From the NCBI RefSeq assembly GCF_016907515.1, contig NZ_JAFBBY010000001.1:5456001-5520000 (forward strand): DNA of 64,000 nt. Reading direction: 5' to 3'. The notes beneath the pieces were generated by a model. It was not told where the DNA came from. It saw nothing but the letters and a program-made list of their open reading frames with translations, and did no database searches. The number at the start of each line of letters is the position of its first letter. The stretch's first letter is position 1. The translations under genes were made by a program, and so were the position numbers. The DNA comes from Nocardioides nitrophenolicus (GTDB lineage: Bacteria; Actinomycetota; Actinomycetes; Propionibacteriales; Nocardioidaceae). This document shows positions 44,502 through 53,112 of this stretch, piece after piece.

Positions 44502-45386
44502 GTGAGCAGGTTGCTGGAAGGCCGGGTCGCGATCGTGACCGGTGCCGGACGAGGAATCGGACGCGCCCACGCGCTGGAGCTGGCGCGCCATGGCGCGCAG
44601 GTCGTCGTCAACGACTTCGGCGTGTCCGCCGCCGGCGAGGGCACCGACGAGTCGCCCGCGCACCAGGTCGTCGCCGAGATCGAGGCGATGGGCGGAGCAG
44701 CAGTGGTCAACGGTGCCGACGTCGCCGACTTCGCCGCCGCCGAGGCCATGGTCCGACAGGCGATCGACACCTTCGGCGGGCTCGACATCCTCGTCAACAA
44801 CGCCGGGTTCCTGCGCGACCGGATGCTGATCAACACCAGCGAGGAGGAGTGGGACGCCGTCATCCGGGTCCACCTCAAAGGCCACTTCGCCCCGCTCCGG
44901 CACGCCGGCGCGTACTGGCGCGCCGAGGCCAAGGAGGGCCGCCAGCGCGCGGCCCGGGTGATCAACACCTCCTCCGGCGCCGGCCTCCAGGGTTCACTCG
45001 GCCAGACGACGTACTCCGCCGCGAAGGCGGGCATCGCCGGCATGACCCTGGTCGCGGCCGTCGAGCTGGGCCGGTACGGCGTCACCGTCAACGCGATCGC
45101 GCCGGTCGCCAAGACCCGGATGACCGAGGGCGCGTTCGACACCTCGGCCATGGCGCTGCCCGAGGACAACTCGCCCGTCGTGGCCTGGCTCGCCTCCGAG
45201 GAGGCCGGCGACGTCACCGGCCGGGTGATCGAGATCGACGGATCGGTCATCACCGTCGAGAACGGGTGGTCGCACGGCCCCGCGCGCGACAACGGCGCCC
45301 GGTGGGAGGCCGAGAAGGTCGGTGTCGCCCTGCGTGACCTGCTCGCCGAGGCGCCGACCCCGGAGCCGGTGTACGGGACTGCCTGA
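44502..45386 (+). CDS. SDR dehydrogenase divergent from echA20 (Rv3548c-like)
   Basis: A 294-residue short-chain dehydrogenase: TGAGRGIGRAHALELARHGA (NAD-binding), GLDILVNNAGFLRDRML, catalytic Ser/Tyr/Lys in NTSSGAGLQGSLGQTTYSAAKAGIAGM and the multifunctional-enzyme-like C-terminus. Position and length match Rv3548c in the M. tuberculosis HIP cluster. The GTG has AGGAG six bases upstream. Its -10 box TATTGT starts with the last base of the 18-bp operator (44427-44444). Confidence 0.85.
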   Translation: MSRLLEGRVAIVTGAGRGIGRAHALELARHGAQVVVNDFGVSAAGEGTDESPAHQVVAEIEAMGGAAVVNGADVADFAAAEAMVRQAIDTFGGLDILVNNAGFLRDRMLINTSEEEWDAVIRVHLKGHFAPLRHAGAYWRAEAKEGRQRAARVINTSSGAGLQGSLGQTTYSAAKAGIAGMTLVAAVELGRYGVTVNAIAPVAKTRMTEGAFDTSAMALPEDNSPVVAWLASEEAGDVTGRVIEIDGSVITVENGWSHGPARDNGARWEAEKVGVALRDLLAEAPTPEPVYGTA

Positions 45387-45877
45387 GCGCGGTGCTTGCT
45401 GACCGGCCGCTCTTGGTTCGCGGGGCGGGTGGTGGTCAGGCCAGTTCGGGATTGGGCAGAGACTGCAGGTGATGGGCTCGAAATGTTGCGGTTTGGTCCC
45501 AAACCGCAGTTGAGCTGGCCCGTGGGGTTCGGGGTGTTGTCGAGGTCGGCGTGGTGTGTCGCGCTCCGGGTGGCGAGGTGGTCAGGCCAGCTCGGGATTG
45601 GGCAGAGACTGCAGGTGATCGGCTCGAAATGTTGCGGTTTGGTCCCAAACCGCAGTTGAGCTGGCCCGTGGGGTTCGGGGGTGGCGCCGAGGTCGGCGTG
45701 GTGTCGCGCTCCGGGTGGCGAGGTGGTCAGGCCAGCTCGGGATTGGGCAGAGACTGCAGGTGATCGGCTCGAAATGTTGCGGTTTGGTCCCAAACCGCAA
45801 TCACGTTGACCCGGAGGTCGGCGGGAGCGGCGGGGCCACCACTTGCTTTGTTCGAACACTTGTTCGAACATGGTGGG
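45387..45877. repeat. 146-bp tandem repeats carrying the dispersed palindrome, 490-bp gap
   Basis: Tandem units with GTGGTCAGG marks at 45432, 45578 and 45723 (146 and 145 bp period). Each unit has ATTGGGCAGAGACTGCAGG followed, 36 bases after its start, by the palindrome TGCGGTTTGG-TC-CCAAACCGCA (45487-45508, 45633-45654, 45778-45799). Two full units and a third without the downstream part. No gene is apparent in this gap; a LexA box lies at its end. Confidence 0.88.
45852..45867 (+). promoter_or_regulatory. LexA (SOS) box upstream of imuA'-imuB
   Basis: TCGAACACTTGTTCGA is a perfect match to the actinobacterial LexA consensus TCGAACRNNNGTTCGA, with AACA extending its right side. It lies 10 bases before the imuA' ATG, so LexA would block transcription directly. 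Confidence 0.9.
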
Positions 45878-46483
45878 ATGAGCGTCCGCCCCCTCGAGAT
45901 CGACGACCCCCGGTCGGTCGTCGACCAGCTGCGGGGGCGGATCGCTGCCCTCGAGGGTGGTCCGACCCGGCTGGGGGTGCCGGTGCTGCCCCTGCTCGCC
46001 GGGCTGGTCCAGCTGCGCACCGGCGGGGTCTACGGCGTCGACTCGGCGACGCTCGGGCTGGCGCTCGCGGCGGGCGCGTCCCAGGCCGGGGAGTGGGTCG
46101 GGTTCGCCGGCTGGGACGACTTCGGCGCCGAGGCAGCCCAGCAGCAGGGGATCGTGCTCGGCCGCACGGTCCTGGTGCCCACCCCCGGGGAGCATTGGCT
46201 CGAGGTGACCGCCGCGCTGGTCGACGTGCTCAAGGTCGTGGTGCTGCGGCCGCCGGGCGGGGTCGACGCCCGTTCCGCCTCGCTCCTCGAGGCCCGGTTG
46301 CGCGCGCGGTCGGCGGTGCTGGTCGTGCAGGGGGAGTGGCCGCGCTGTGAGGCGCGGATCAGTGCCGAGCAGGTCAGCTGGGAGGGGATCGGTCAGGGGC
46401 GGGGCCGGCTGCGCGAGCGGCGGACCACCCTCGTCGCCCGGGGCGGCGGGCGGATGCCGATGCGGGCGGAGGTGGTGCTGTGA
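45878..46483 (+). CDS. imuA': SOS mutasome protein ImuA'
   Basis: A 201-residue RecA/SulA-like protein of the mycobacterial ImuA' type (Rv3395c). It looks like a RecA-like core without Walker A (VLPLLAGLVQLRTGGVYGVD; AGWDDFGAEAAQQQGIVLGRTVLVPTPGEHWLEV). ImuA' joins ImuB and DnaE2 for SOS-induced mutagenesis. Start ATG 45878 follows the LexA box. The stop overlaps imuB. Confidence 0.88.
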   Translation: MSVRPLEIDDPRSVVDQLRGRIAALEGGPTRLGVPVLPLLAGLVQLRTGGVYGVDSATLGLALAAGASQAGEWVGFAGWDDFGAEAAQQQGIVLGRTVLVPTPGEHWLEVTAALVDVLKVVVLRPPGGVDARSASLLEARLRARSAVLVVQGEWPRCEARISAEQVSWEGIGQGRGRLRERRTTLVARGGGRMPMRAEVVL

Positions 46484-48129
46484 TGCGGACGATGGTGCTC
46501 TGGTGCCCCGACTGGTCGGTCACGGCTGGCCTGCTCGAGCTGGCGGACTCCGGCGCCGAGCAGGGGGTGGCGCTGGATGCCGCGGCGCCGGCCGTCGTCC
46601 TGGCCAACAACAAGGTGGTGGTGTGCAATGCCGCCGCCCGCGCCGAGGGCGTACGCCGGGGGCACCGGCGCCGCGACGCCCAGGCGCGTTGTCCCGAGGT
46701 GGTCCTGCTCGACGCCAACCCCGACCGCGACGCCCGGTGGTTCGAGCCGGTCCTGACGGCGGTGGAGACGGTGCGGCCGGGGGTGGCGCCGTTGCGGCCC
46801 GGGCTGCTCGCGGTCCCGGCGCCAGGACGCTACTTCGCCCGCCGTGGGGCCGGTGGCGCGATCGACGGCGAGGAGGCCGCGGCGGCGGTCCTCGCCGAGC
46901 ATCTCGTCCAGGCCGGGGTGTGGGACAGCCGGTTCGGCGCGGCCGACGACCTCTACACCGCCGAGCGGGCCGCGCGGGAGGCGCCGCCTCAGGCATGTCT
47001 CTCGATCGCGCCGGGGTCCTCGGCGGAGTTCCTCCGCGGCCTGCCCGTCACGGTCCTCGCCGACGACGGGCCCGAGGGCGCCGAGCTCGCCGACCTGCTG
47101 CGCCGGCTCGGCCTGGTGCTGCTCGCCGACTTCGCCCGGCTCACGGCGAGCGAGGTCGCCAACCGGTTCGGCGGCTACGGCGCCGACGTGTGGCGGCGGG
47201 TCCAGGGGCGGGAGGTGACCCGGCTCGCCTCCCGCACTCCTCCTCCCGAGCTCGCCTGCGAGATCGCCTTCGAGCCGCCCCTCGACTCCGCCGAGGCGGT
47301 CACGTTCAGCGTCCGCACCACCGCCGAGCGCTTCGTCGCCGGACTGGCCGACCGGCAGCTGGTGGCGACCTCGGTGCGGATCGAGGCGGAGTTCGAGGAC
47401 GGGGTCTCCGCGCGGACCTGGCTCCATCCCCGCTGCTTCAGCTCCCGCGACCTCGTCGACCGGGTGCACTGGCAGCTCCAGGCCGGGATGGCGTCCTCGG
47501 GGCTGCGCAGCCGCAAGGGCACCGGCGAGACGATCACCTCCGCGGTCACCCTGGTCCGCTTCCTGCCCGATGTCGTCGAGCCGGCCGGCGACCATGCCGA
47601 CGGGCTGTGGGGCGGGGGTGCCGAGGAGCAGGTCGTCCGCGGCGTCGCCCGGGTCCAGGCGATGGTCGGGTACGACGCCGTCCGGGTCCCCGTGCTCCAG
47701 GGTGGGCGCGGCGCCGCGGACCGTCAGGCGCTGGTGCCGTGGGGGGAGCGGCCGGTCGGCCTGCGTCCGGTCGAGCGCCCCTGGCCCGGCCGGATCCCCG
47801 GCCCCGCCCCGAGCCGGGTCTTCGCCGCCCCGCTCGAGGCCGAGGTGGTCGACGAGGTCGGGGTCGCCGTGGCCGTCACCGCGCGCGGGCTGGTGACCGG
47901 CGAGCCGTGGCGGCTGCGGATCGGCCGGCGCTGGTGCCCCGTCGCCTCCTGGGCCGGGCCGTGGCCGGTCGACGAGGGCTGGTGGCTGGCGCCGGGCTCA
48001 GCCGGCTCGGGCTCGGGCGCCGAGGCGGGCCGGGCGGCCCGGTTCCAGCTGGTCGGCGTGGACGGCCGGGCCTGGCTGATGTGCTGGCGCTCGCCCGGCA
48101 GCTGGGAGGTGGAGGCGGCCTATGACTGA
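46483..48129 (+). CDS. imuB: SOS mutasome Y-family-like protein ImuB
   Basis: A 548-residue DinB-like Y-family protein. N-terminus VLWCPDWSVTAGLLELADSG, then palm-like FARRGAGGAIDGEEAAAAVL without the usual acidic catalytic residues, a little-finger domain and a long C-terminal region that binds the beta clamp and DnaE2. ImuB is thought to be inactive as a polymerase and to act as an adapter. The ATG 46483 overlaps the imuA' stop; a GTG three bases earlier is equally possible. Confidence 0.92.
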   Translation: MRTMVLWCPDWSVTAGLLELADSGAEQGVALDAAAPAVVLANNKVVVCNAAARAEGVRRGHRRRDAQARCPEVVLLDANPDRDARWFEPVLTAVETVRPGVAPLRPGLLAVPAPGRYFARRGAGGAIDGEEAAAAVLAEHLVQAGVWDSRFGAADDLYTAERAAREAPPQACLSIAPGSSAEFLRGLPVTVLADDGPEGAELADLLRRLGLVLLADFARLTASEVANRFGGYGADVWRRVQGREVTRLASRTPPPELACEIAFEPPLDSAEAVTFSVRTTAERFVAGLADRQLVATSVRIEAEFEDGVSARTWLHPRCFSSRDLVDRVHWQLQAGMASSGLRSRKGTGETITSAVTLVRFLPDVVEPAGDHADGLWGGGAEEQVVRGVARVQAMVGYDAVRVPVLQGGRGAADRQALVPWGERPVGLRPVERPWPGRIPGPAPSRVFAAPLEAEVVDEVGVAVAVTARGLVTGEPWRLRIGRRWCPVASWAGPWPVDEGWWLAPGSAGSGSGAEAGRAARFQLVGVDGRAWLMCWRSPGSWEVEAAYD

Positions 48130-48146
48130 GCCTGGCTGCCTGAGCC

Positions 48147-49442
48147 TCACAGGTAGTCGCCGGCCGCCGGTGCCGACGGACGCCACCCGCCCTCGCCCGC
48201 CTGGGAGAGCAGCGCGGCAGTGGTCACCGCGTCCCGGGTCTCGAGCACCGTGGCCCGGACCAGCTCCTTCAGGTCCGCGCCGGTCGCGCCCTCGGTGGCC
48301 CGCGCCACCGCCGTCAGGTCGAGCGGGGCGTCGCACCAGGCGAGATAGCGCCGGAGGATCGCGAGCCGGCCCTCGACGCCCGGCGGCTCCATCCGGATGA
48401 CCGTGTCGAAGCGGGACGAGCGGCGGGCCGCCTTGTCGATCTTCCGGTGGTCGTTCGTGGACGCGACGACCACGACGCCGCTGCGGTCGGCGAGGCCGCC
48501 GTCCATCACGTTGAGGAACTCCCGCAGCCGGTGCGGGTTGGTCTGGCCGCGCTCGCCGGCGATCAGGTCGAGGTCGTCCATCAGGATCAGGCTGGGCGAC
48601 AGGTCCGCGGCGAGGTCGAAGAGCTCGGTGAGGAAGTGCTCGGTGACGTAGGTGTCGGGCACCAGGACGGTCGTCGTCCCGTGCAGCTCGCGGGCGATCA
48701 CCGTGCCGAGCTGGGTCTTGCCGGTGCCGGGAGGTCCGACGAGCAGCAGCCCGGTGCTGGTGCCGAGGCCGCGGGCGGCGAGGTCGGGGGCGAGCTCCAG
48801 CACCCGGTGCACGCCGCGGTCCACGGTGTGCCACACGGCGGCGTCGAGCTTGAGCAGGTCGCGCGACGCGGCCGGGGGAGTCCAGCGCTCGAGGACCAGC
48901 CCCCGGTTGCCGGCGCTCAGCCGATAGGTGCCCTGGCGGTACGGCGAGCCGGTGGTGCGGCAGCGACGCAGGAGCCCGTCGAGCAGGTCGGGCAGCCCGT
49001 CCGCGTCCCGAGGACGGCCGATCAGCTCGAGCTCGGTGCCGAACCGGTCGGATGCCAGCCGGACCACGACGGGGACGCCGGCGAGCGTGCCGGCCGGCAG
49101 CGACATGGTGACCGAGCTGAAGGCCCGCACGTCGCCGCGTGCACCCGGGACCGTCTCGGACCGCGCGGGCCGGGACGGCGACGCGCCGACATGCTCGGCG
49201 CTCCAGCGTGCCCGCGCCTCGAACAGCCAGTGTCCGACGGCGTGGGCGACGGGGTGCTCCGGCGCCTCCCTCAGCACGACCAGGTCGGGGACCGCGACAC
49301 CGAGCCAGGCGGCGGCATGCTCGTAGGGAGTCGGCTCGGTCTGCTCGCGGCGCTCGAACTCGCGGTCGATCGCGGTGGCGAGCAGCCGCAGGGCGGGGGC
49401 GGGCGCCTCGGCGAGGAGCTCGAGGGCGTCGATGTCGGTCAT
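48147..49442 (-). CDS. AAA+ ATPase, FtsH/cell-division-protein-like (unfoldase type)
   Basis: A 431-residue protein with an N-terminal unknown region (about 1-180) and a C-terminal AAA+ module: Walker A GPPGTGKT at 236-243, Walker B SLILMDDLDLI, sensor 1 VVVASTNDHRKID and an arginine finger region RRSSRFD. Similar AAA proteins are common in actinobacteria near repair genes or standing alone. Targets are unknown. No protease domain is fused. Confidence 0.83.
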   Translation of the reverse strand: MTDIDALELLAEAPAPALRLLATAIDREFERREQTEPTPYEHAAAWLGVAVPDLVVLREAPEHPVAHAVGHWLFEARARWSAEHVGASPSRPARSETVPGARGDVRAFSSVTMSLPAGTLAGVPVVVRLASDRFGTELELIGRPRDADGLPDLLDGLLRRCRTTGSPYRQGTYRLSAGNRGLVLERWTPPAASRDLLKLDAAVWHTVDRGVHRVLELAPDLAARGLGTSTGLLLVGPPGTGKTQLGTVIARELHGTTTVLVPDTYVTEHFLTELFDLAADLSPSLILMDDLDLIAGERGQTNPHRLREFLNVMDGGLADRSGVVVVASTNDHRKIDKAARRSSRFDTVIRMEPPGVEGRLAILRRYLAWCDAPLDLTAVARATEGATGADLKELVRATVLETRDAVTTAALLSQAGEGGWRPSAPAAGDYL

Positions 49443-49584
49443 GGTCACCACCTTCGGTTCGATCGGGGACGGGTACGGGGCACAGTCGGCCAGTGTGCGG
49501 TGACCTCCGCCCGCCACGCCACTGGATATCCGGACCGCCCGCGACCTACCCTGCTGGAGGGAGGGCGTCACCCTTGGAGGAGTC

Positions 49585-50097
49585 ATGGGACGCACCGGCA
49601 AGTCGGCCGACCTGGTCGGGCGCAACCTGCGCGCCCTCCACGGCGCGCTCGAACACAGCGTCACGATCCAGATGGCCCGCCTGCAGGGCCTGATGGACGA
49701 CCTGGTGGCGCGCGGCTCGCTGACCCGGGCCGAGGCCGACCAGCTGCTCGGCCAGCTCGTCAGCACCGGCCGGGCCTACTCCCAGGCGCTGCTGCAGGTG
49801 CTCGACACGGTGCGCCAGCCGGCGCGACTGCCGGTGCCGAAGCTGCCGCTCCCGCCGATCCCCTCGCAGCTGCGGCCCGGCCGGCGGCGCACCGACCTGG
49901 CGCCGGTGCCCGCGGCCGACGTGCCGGACAACGTGGAGTCGCTCGTCGTCCCCGACCTCGCCCGTCTCACCATCGCGCAGGTGAAGCCCCGGCTGGCCGC
50001 GCTCGGCCCCGACGAGCTGCGGCGGGTCCGCGAGCGCGAGGTGACCGGCAGGAACCGCAAGGGCGTGCTCGCCGAGATCGACCGGCTGCTGAGCTAG
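49585..50097 (+). CDS. Hypothetical helical protein
   Basis: A 170-residue protein with an N-terminal coiled-coil-like helix pair (about 5-75: DLVGRNLRALHGALEHSVTIQMARLQGLMDDLV), a proline-rich linker and a C-terminal helix bundle (VPDLARLTIAQVKPRLAALGPDELRRVREREVTGRNRKGVLAEIDRLL). GGAGG precedes the ATG. Resembles actinobacterial lipid-droplet/PHA-type helical proteins, but I do not assign a function. Overlaps comB by 4 bp at the 3' ends. Confidence 0.72.
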   Translation: MGRTGKSADLVGRNLRALHGALEHSVTIQMARLQGLMDDLVARGSLTRAEADQLLGQLVSTGRAYSQALLQVLDTVRQPARLPVPKLPLPPIPSQLRPGRRRTDLAPVPAADVPDNVESLVVPDLARLTIAQVKPRLAALGPDELRRVREREVTGRNRKGVLAEIDRLLS

Positions 50098-50894
50098 TAG
50101 CGCTCGGCGGGGGCGAACCCGTCGCCGGTGAGCACCGGTACGACGTCGTCGGCGTCCAGGTCCGCGGCGACCACCACGTCCGCGCCGAAGCCGAGGTCGA
50201 TCAGCTCCTGCCCGCTCGCGCACTCGTCGAGGGCGCCGGACAGCGTGCCGGCCACCGCCCGGTACGCCGCCAGGGCGTGCCTCGCCTCCGGCGCGAGGAG
50301 ACCGGCCAGCGAGGCCGGCAGTGCGTCGAGGACGGCGCCGGCGCCCCACAGGTCCTCGACCGCGGGACGCAGCGAGTCGTCCGGCCAGCGCTCGCCGGCG
50401 GGGACGACGGCGACGCTCGCTCCCTCCTCGATGCGGTGCACGAGCCACCGGGCGACCGCGGAGCGGTTGCGCAGCGCCGCGCCGACGACCAGGAGGTCCG
50501 GGGCGCCGGCGCGCAGCGCCGAGCAGATCGTGGAGCCGTTGGGCGAGGGGAGCACCAGCCGCGCGACCTGTGGTCCGGCGAGGAGGTGCGCCGGCGACAG
50601 GCTCGGGGCCGGCTCGGCGAGCAGGCGCGCCTCCAGCCGGCCGACGGCGAGGACGGCGTCGCGTTGGTCGGCGTACTGCTGGGCGCGCTCGTCCCTCCAC
50701 GCGAAGGGATGGACCAGGGTGCCGCGGGAGACGGCGACCGACAGGCTCGTGGTGAAGGAGAGCACGTCCACCACGACCGCGATGTCGGCTCCCTCGACGA
50801 CCGCGGCGCCGCCGGTCGGTCCCCATTCCAGCCGGATCCGGTGGCGCGCCTGGTGGTGCGCGGGGGCCGGTCGACGAGGGGGAGGGTGGGCCAT
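50094..50894 (-). CDS. comB: 2-phosphosulfolactate phosphatase-like protein (ComB family)
   Basis: A 266-residue member of the ComB fold. Features: VVVDVLSFTTSLSVAVSRG near residue 40, LVLPSPNGSTICSALRAG around 115-130 and VVPAGERWPDDSLRPAVEDLWGAGAV. In archaea ComB makes sulfolactate for coenzyme M; in actinobacteria the substrate is unknown. TAGGCT (minus 50906-50901) lies six bases before the ATG. Confidence 0.85.
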   Translation of the reverse strand: MAHPPPRRPAPAHHQARHRIRLEWGPTGGAAVVEGADIAVVVDVLSFTTSLSVAVSRGTLVHPFAWRDERAQQYADQRDAVLAVGRLEARLLAEPAPSLSPAHLLAGPQVARLVLPSPNGSTICSALRAGAPDLLVVGAALRNRSAVARWLVHRIEEGASVAVVPAGERWPDDSLRPAVEDLWGAGAVLDALPASLAGLLAPEARHALAAYRAVAGTLSGALDECASGQELIDLGFGADVVVAADLDADDVVPVLTGDGFAPAERY

Positions 50895-50900
50895 CGCCGC

Positions 50901-50906
50901 AGCCTA
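50901..50906 (-). promoter_or_regulatory. Candidate -10 box for leaderless comB transcript
   Basis: On the minus strand TAGGCT ends six bases before the comB ATG (50894), without a ribosome-binding site. Confidence 0.45.
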
Positions 50907-50999
50907 GGCGAGCCGGACGGGTCACTCCTGTAACGAATCCGTGGTCCCGGCCGCTGTGAGGGGGAGACAAGGGCTCGGGATGACAGGGAGTGGGAGATC

Positions 51000-52352
51000 G
51001 TGCGGTTCACGGGAGTTCGGTCGGTCGTCGGTACGACGCGGGGGGTGGTGGCGACGGCGGTCGCGGTCCTGCTCACGGCCGGGCTGCTGGTGGCCGGGCC
51101 GGGACGGACCGAGGCGGCCGCGACGAAGCGGGCGCCCGACCCGGCGCGCGTGGTGACCCCGGGGATCGTGTTCAACCACCCCTTCCGCAGCACCAAGAAG
51201 AAGACCCGGATCCAGCGCAAGATCATCAGCACCGTCAAGAACGTCCCGGCGGGGGAGACGATCCGGCTGATGACCTGGAACTTCGACTCGCCGAAGCTGA
51301 CGAAGGTCTTCGTCAACGCCCACAAGCGCGGCGTGTCGGTGCAGATCATCATGGCGCGGGGGCTGGCGAAGTCGCAGGGGCCCGGTCGCTCGTACCCGAC
51401 GCTGCGCAAGGCCCTGGCGAAGGGCAATGCGGACCGTCCCAAGCCGCTGCGGAGCTGGATCCGAACCTGCGCCTCGACCTGCCGGGGCAAGGGCGGCGCG
51501 ATGCACTCCAAGCTGATGCTGGTCAGCCGCTCCGGCGCGACGAGCTGGATCGCGATGCAGGGCTCGGGCAACTTCACCGGTGCCGCGGCGGTGCAGCAGT
51601 TCAACGACTGGACCACCATCACCGAGAACCAGCCGCTCTACGACGGCTGGATGACGATGTGGAAGCAGGCGAAGAAGGACAAGAACACCAAGCCGCTGCG
51701 ATTCACCGTGCCGAGCACCACGACCCCGGGCTCGACCATCACCTCGATCTTCGCGCCGCACAAGAAGAAGGTCGACCCGGCGCTGAAGGTGCTCAACCAG
51801 GTCCAGTGCACGGGCGCGAGCAACGTCCCGGGCGGACGGACCAAGGTGCGCATCGCCAACGCCGTGTGGGGCGACCAGCGCGGCGTGAAGGTCGCCCGCA
51901 AGGTGCGTGCCCTCGCCAACGCGGGCTGCGACGTACGCATCGTCTTCATGATGATGCCGCTCAAGATCCGCAACATCCTGCGCGGGCTGCCGGCGAAGCA
52001 GATGGTCTACATCACCGGCGCGACGGCCAACAAGTTCAAGGACCGCTATGTCCACCTCAAGGGCCTGTCGGTGCAGGGCAACGTGGGTGGCCGGGCCGAC
52101 GGCAACGTGGTGCTGTCGAGCAGCGAGAACTGGACCCAGCTGGGCTGGCACTCCGACGAGCAGAACGTGATCTTCTGGGACGACGCCGCCCTGGCGGCGA
52201 AGTACGCCGACCAGGTGGATCTGATCTACCGGCAGGCGCCGCGCAGCATCAACAACTACGTCAACTCCGCCGACCCGAACGGCCGGATCGTGCCGGGGAC
52301 CGAGTTCCTCGCGCCGAAGGACTACCCGTTCCACGAGCTCGAGCTCGGCTGA
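51000..52352 (+). CDS. Secreted phospholipase D-like protein with degenerate HKD motifs
   Basis: A 450-residue exported protein: signal peptide (about 1-40, ending TEAAAT), then two PLD domains. First: MHSKLMLVS with GSGNFTG; second: VHLKGLSVQ with SSSENWTQLG. In the canonical HXKX4D motif the aspartate is replaced in both copies (Ser and Gln). PLD-like endonuclease or phospholipase activity is possible but unproven. GTG start. It ends in a bidirectional terminator. Confidence 0.83.
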   Translation: MRFTGVRSVVGTTRGVVATAVAVLLTAGLLVAGPGRTEAAATKRAPDPARVVTPGIVFNHPFRSTKKKTRIQRKIISTVKNVPAGETIRLMTWNFDSPKLTKVFVNAHKRGVSVQIIMARGLAKSQGPGRSYPTLRKALAKGNADRPKPLRSWIRTCASTCRGKGGAMHSKLMLVSRSGATSWIAMQGSGNFTGAAAVQQFNDWTTITENQPLYDGWMTMWKQAKKDKNTKPLRFTVPSTTTPGSTITSIFAPHKKKVDPALKVLNQVQCTGASNVPGGRTKVRIANAVWGDQRGVKVARKVRALANAGCDVRIVFMMMPLKIRNILRGLPAKQMVYITGATANKFKDRYVHLKGLSVQGNVGGRADGNVVLSSSENWTQLGWHSDEQNVIFWDDAALAAKYADQVDLIYRQAPRSINNYVNSADPNGRIVPGTEFLAPKDYPFHELELG

Positions 52353-52371
52353 GCCCGCCGCGGGCGGGCTC
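52351..52371. terminator. Bidirectional terminator hairpin between convergent genes
   Basis: GAGCCCGCC (52351-52359) and GGCGGGCTC (52363-52371) form a perfect 9-bp stem with a GCG loop between the PLD-like gene (ends 52352) and the minus-strand small gene (ends 52370). Confidence 0.7.
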
Positions 52372-52582
52372 ACCCGCCGGGCGTCTGGCTGCTGTCCCGG
52401 CGGGTCCCCTCGGGGTCGTCCGTGCGCTCGTCGGACTCCTCGAGGATCGCCGCGGCCTGGTCCTCGGGGGCGTCGCTGCCGGCCTCCCGCTCCTCGGGCA
52501 GCAGCTCGGCGCGCTCGGCGACGCGCTCGTCGTCGCGGGGCCGGTCGGGCCGGTCGGGCTGGTCGGGATGGGTCTCGGTCAT
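52370..52582 (-). CDS. Small acidic hypothetical protein
   Basis: A 70-residue, very acidic and probably disordered protein (MTETHPDQPDRPDRPRDDERV...EESDERTDDPEGTRRDSSQTPGG). No domain found. Coding status is moderate. Confidence 0.5.
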   Translation of the reverse strand: MTETHPDQPDRPDRPRDDERVAERAELLPEEREAGSDAPEDQAAAILEESDERTDDPEGTRRDSSQTPGG

Positions 52583-52623
52583 GAGGGCGCCGTACCCGCT
52601 GCTCCCGGGCGCAGACGCCGCGC

Positions 52624-53106
52624 TCAGTGCTCGAGCGCGGCGTCCCACCGGTTGGCGATCAGCCTGAAGCTGGGGAGGTCGTCGAGCGAGGTCAGCGCCT
52701 CGTAGATGCGCTCGTAGCGCGTCGAGGCGATCCGCCAGGCGCCGTCGGGGTCGCGGCGGTAGCTGTCGACGTAGTAGCCCCCGCCCCGGATCCGGACCTT
52801 GAGGTCGGGCACGATCACGGTGTCCTCGAACGCCCACGAACCGGTCGCGGTGTCGCCGTCGACGTCGATCTCGGGGTGGTTGGCGATGTGGACGGTGATG
52901 ATCCCGGGCCCGAGGTTCTCGGCCATGTAGGCCACGACCGCGTCGCGGCTGTCGAAGTGCAGCGGCTCGCCCATCGCCTGGGTGCCGTAGCGCGCACTGA
53001 CGTCGGCGGCCAGGCAGTCCGCGTACTCGTCCCACAGCTTGAGGTCGAGGGTGCGGAAGTAGCGGTGCTTGAGGCGCTTGATCTCCTCGATCGCGACAAG
53101 GTCCAT
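52624..53106 (-). CDS. NTF2/SnoaL-like protein with a KstR-type operator
   Basis: A 160-residue NTF2-fold protein: MDLVAIEEIKRLKHRYFRTLDLKLWDEYADCLAADV, GYYVDSYRRDPDGAWRIASTRYERIYE. The fold includes bile acid dehydratase BaiE-like and steroid isomerase-like enzymes, and the N-terminal IKRLKHRYFR...DLKLWDEYADC pattern recalls that subgroup. A KstR-type operator sits at its promoter, so a role in steroid catabolism is likely although the nearest other steroid gene is about 8 kb away. Confidence 0.82.
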   Translation of the reverse strand: MDLVAIEEIKRLKHRYFRTLDLKLWDEYADCLAADVSARYGTQAMGEPLHFDSRDAVVAYMAENLGPGIITVHIANHPEIDVDGDTATGSWAFEDTVIVPDLKVRIRGGGYYVDSYRRDPDGAWRIASTRYERIYEALTSLDDLPSFRLIANRWDAALEH

Positions 53107-53112
53107 GGCGGC

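Noticed and set aside
45432..45799. CRISPR array
   Set aside because: Units are 145-146 bp with no short repeat/spacer alternation and no cas gene.
45436..45800. Several short reading frames within the 146-bp repeats, each ending in VWDQTA or LVPNR-like peptides
   Set aside because: They are translations of the palindrome repeat and change frame with each copy. No ribosome-binding site or codon bias.
48447..50933. Long plus-strand reading frame across the AAA ATPase and comB
   Set aside because: It runs antisense or out of frame to well-supported genes and resembles no family.
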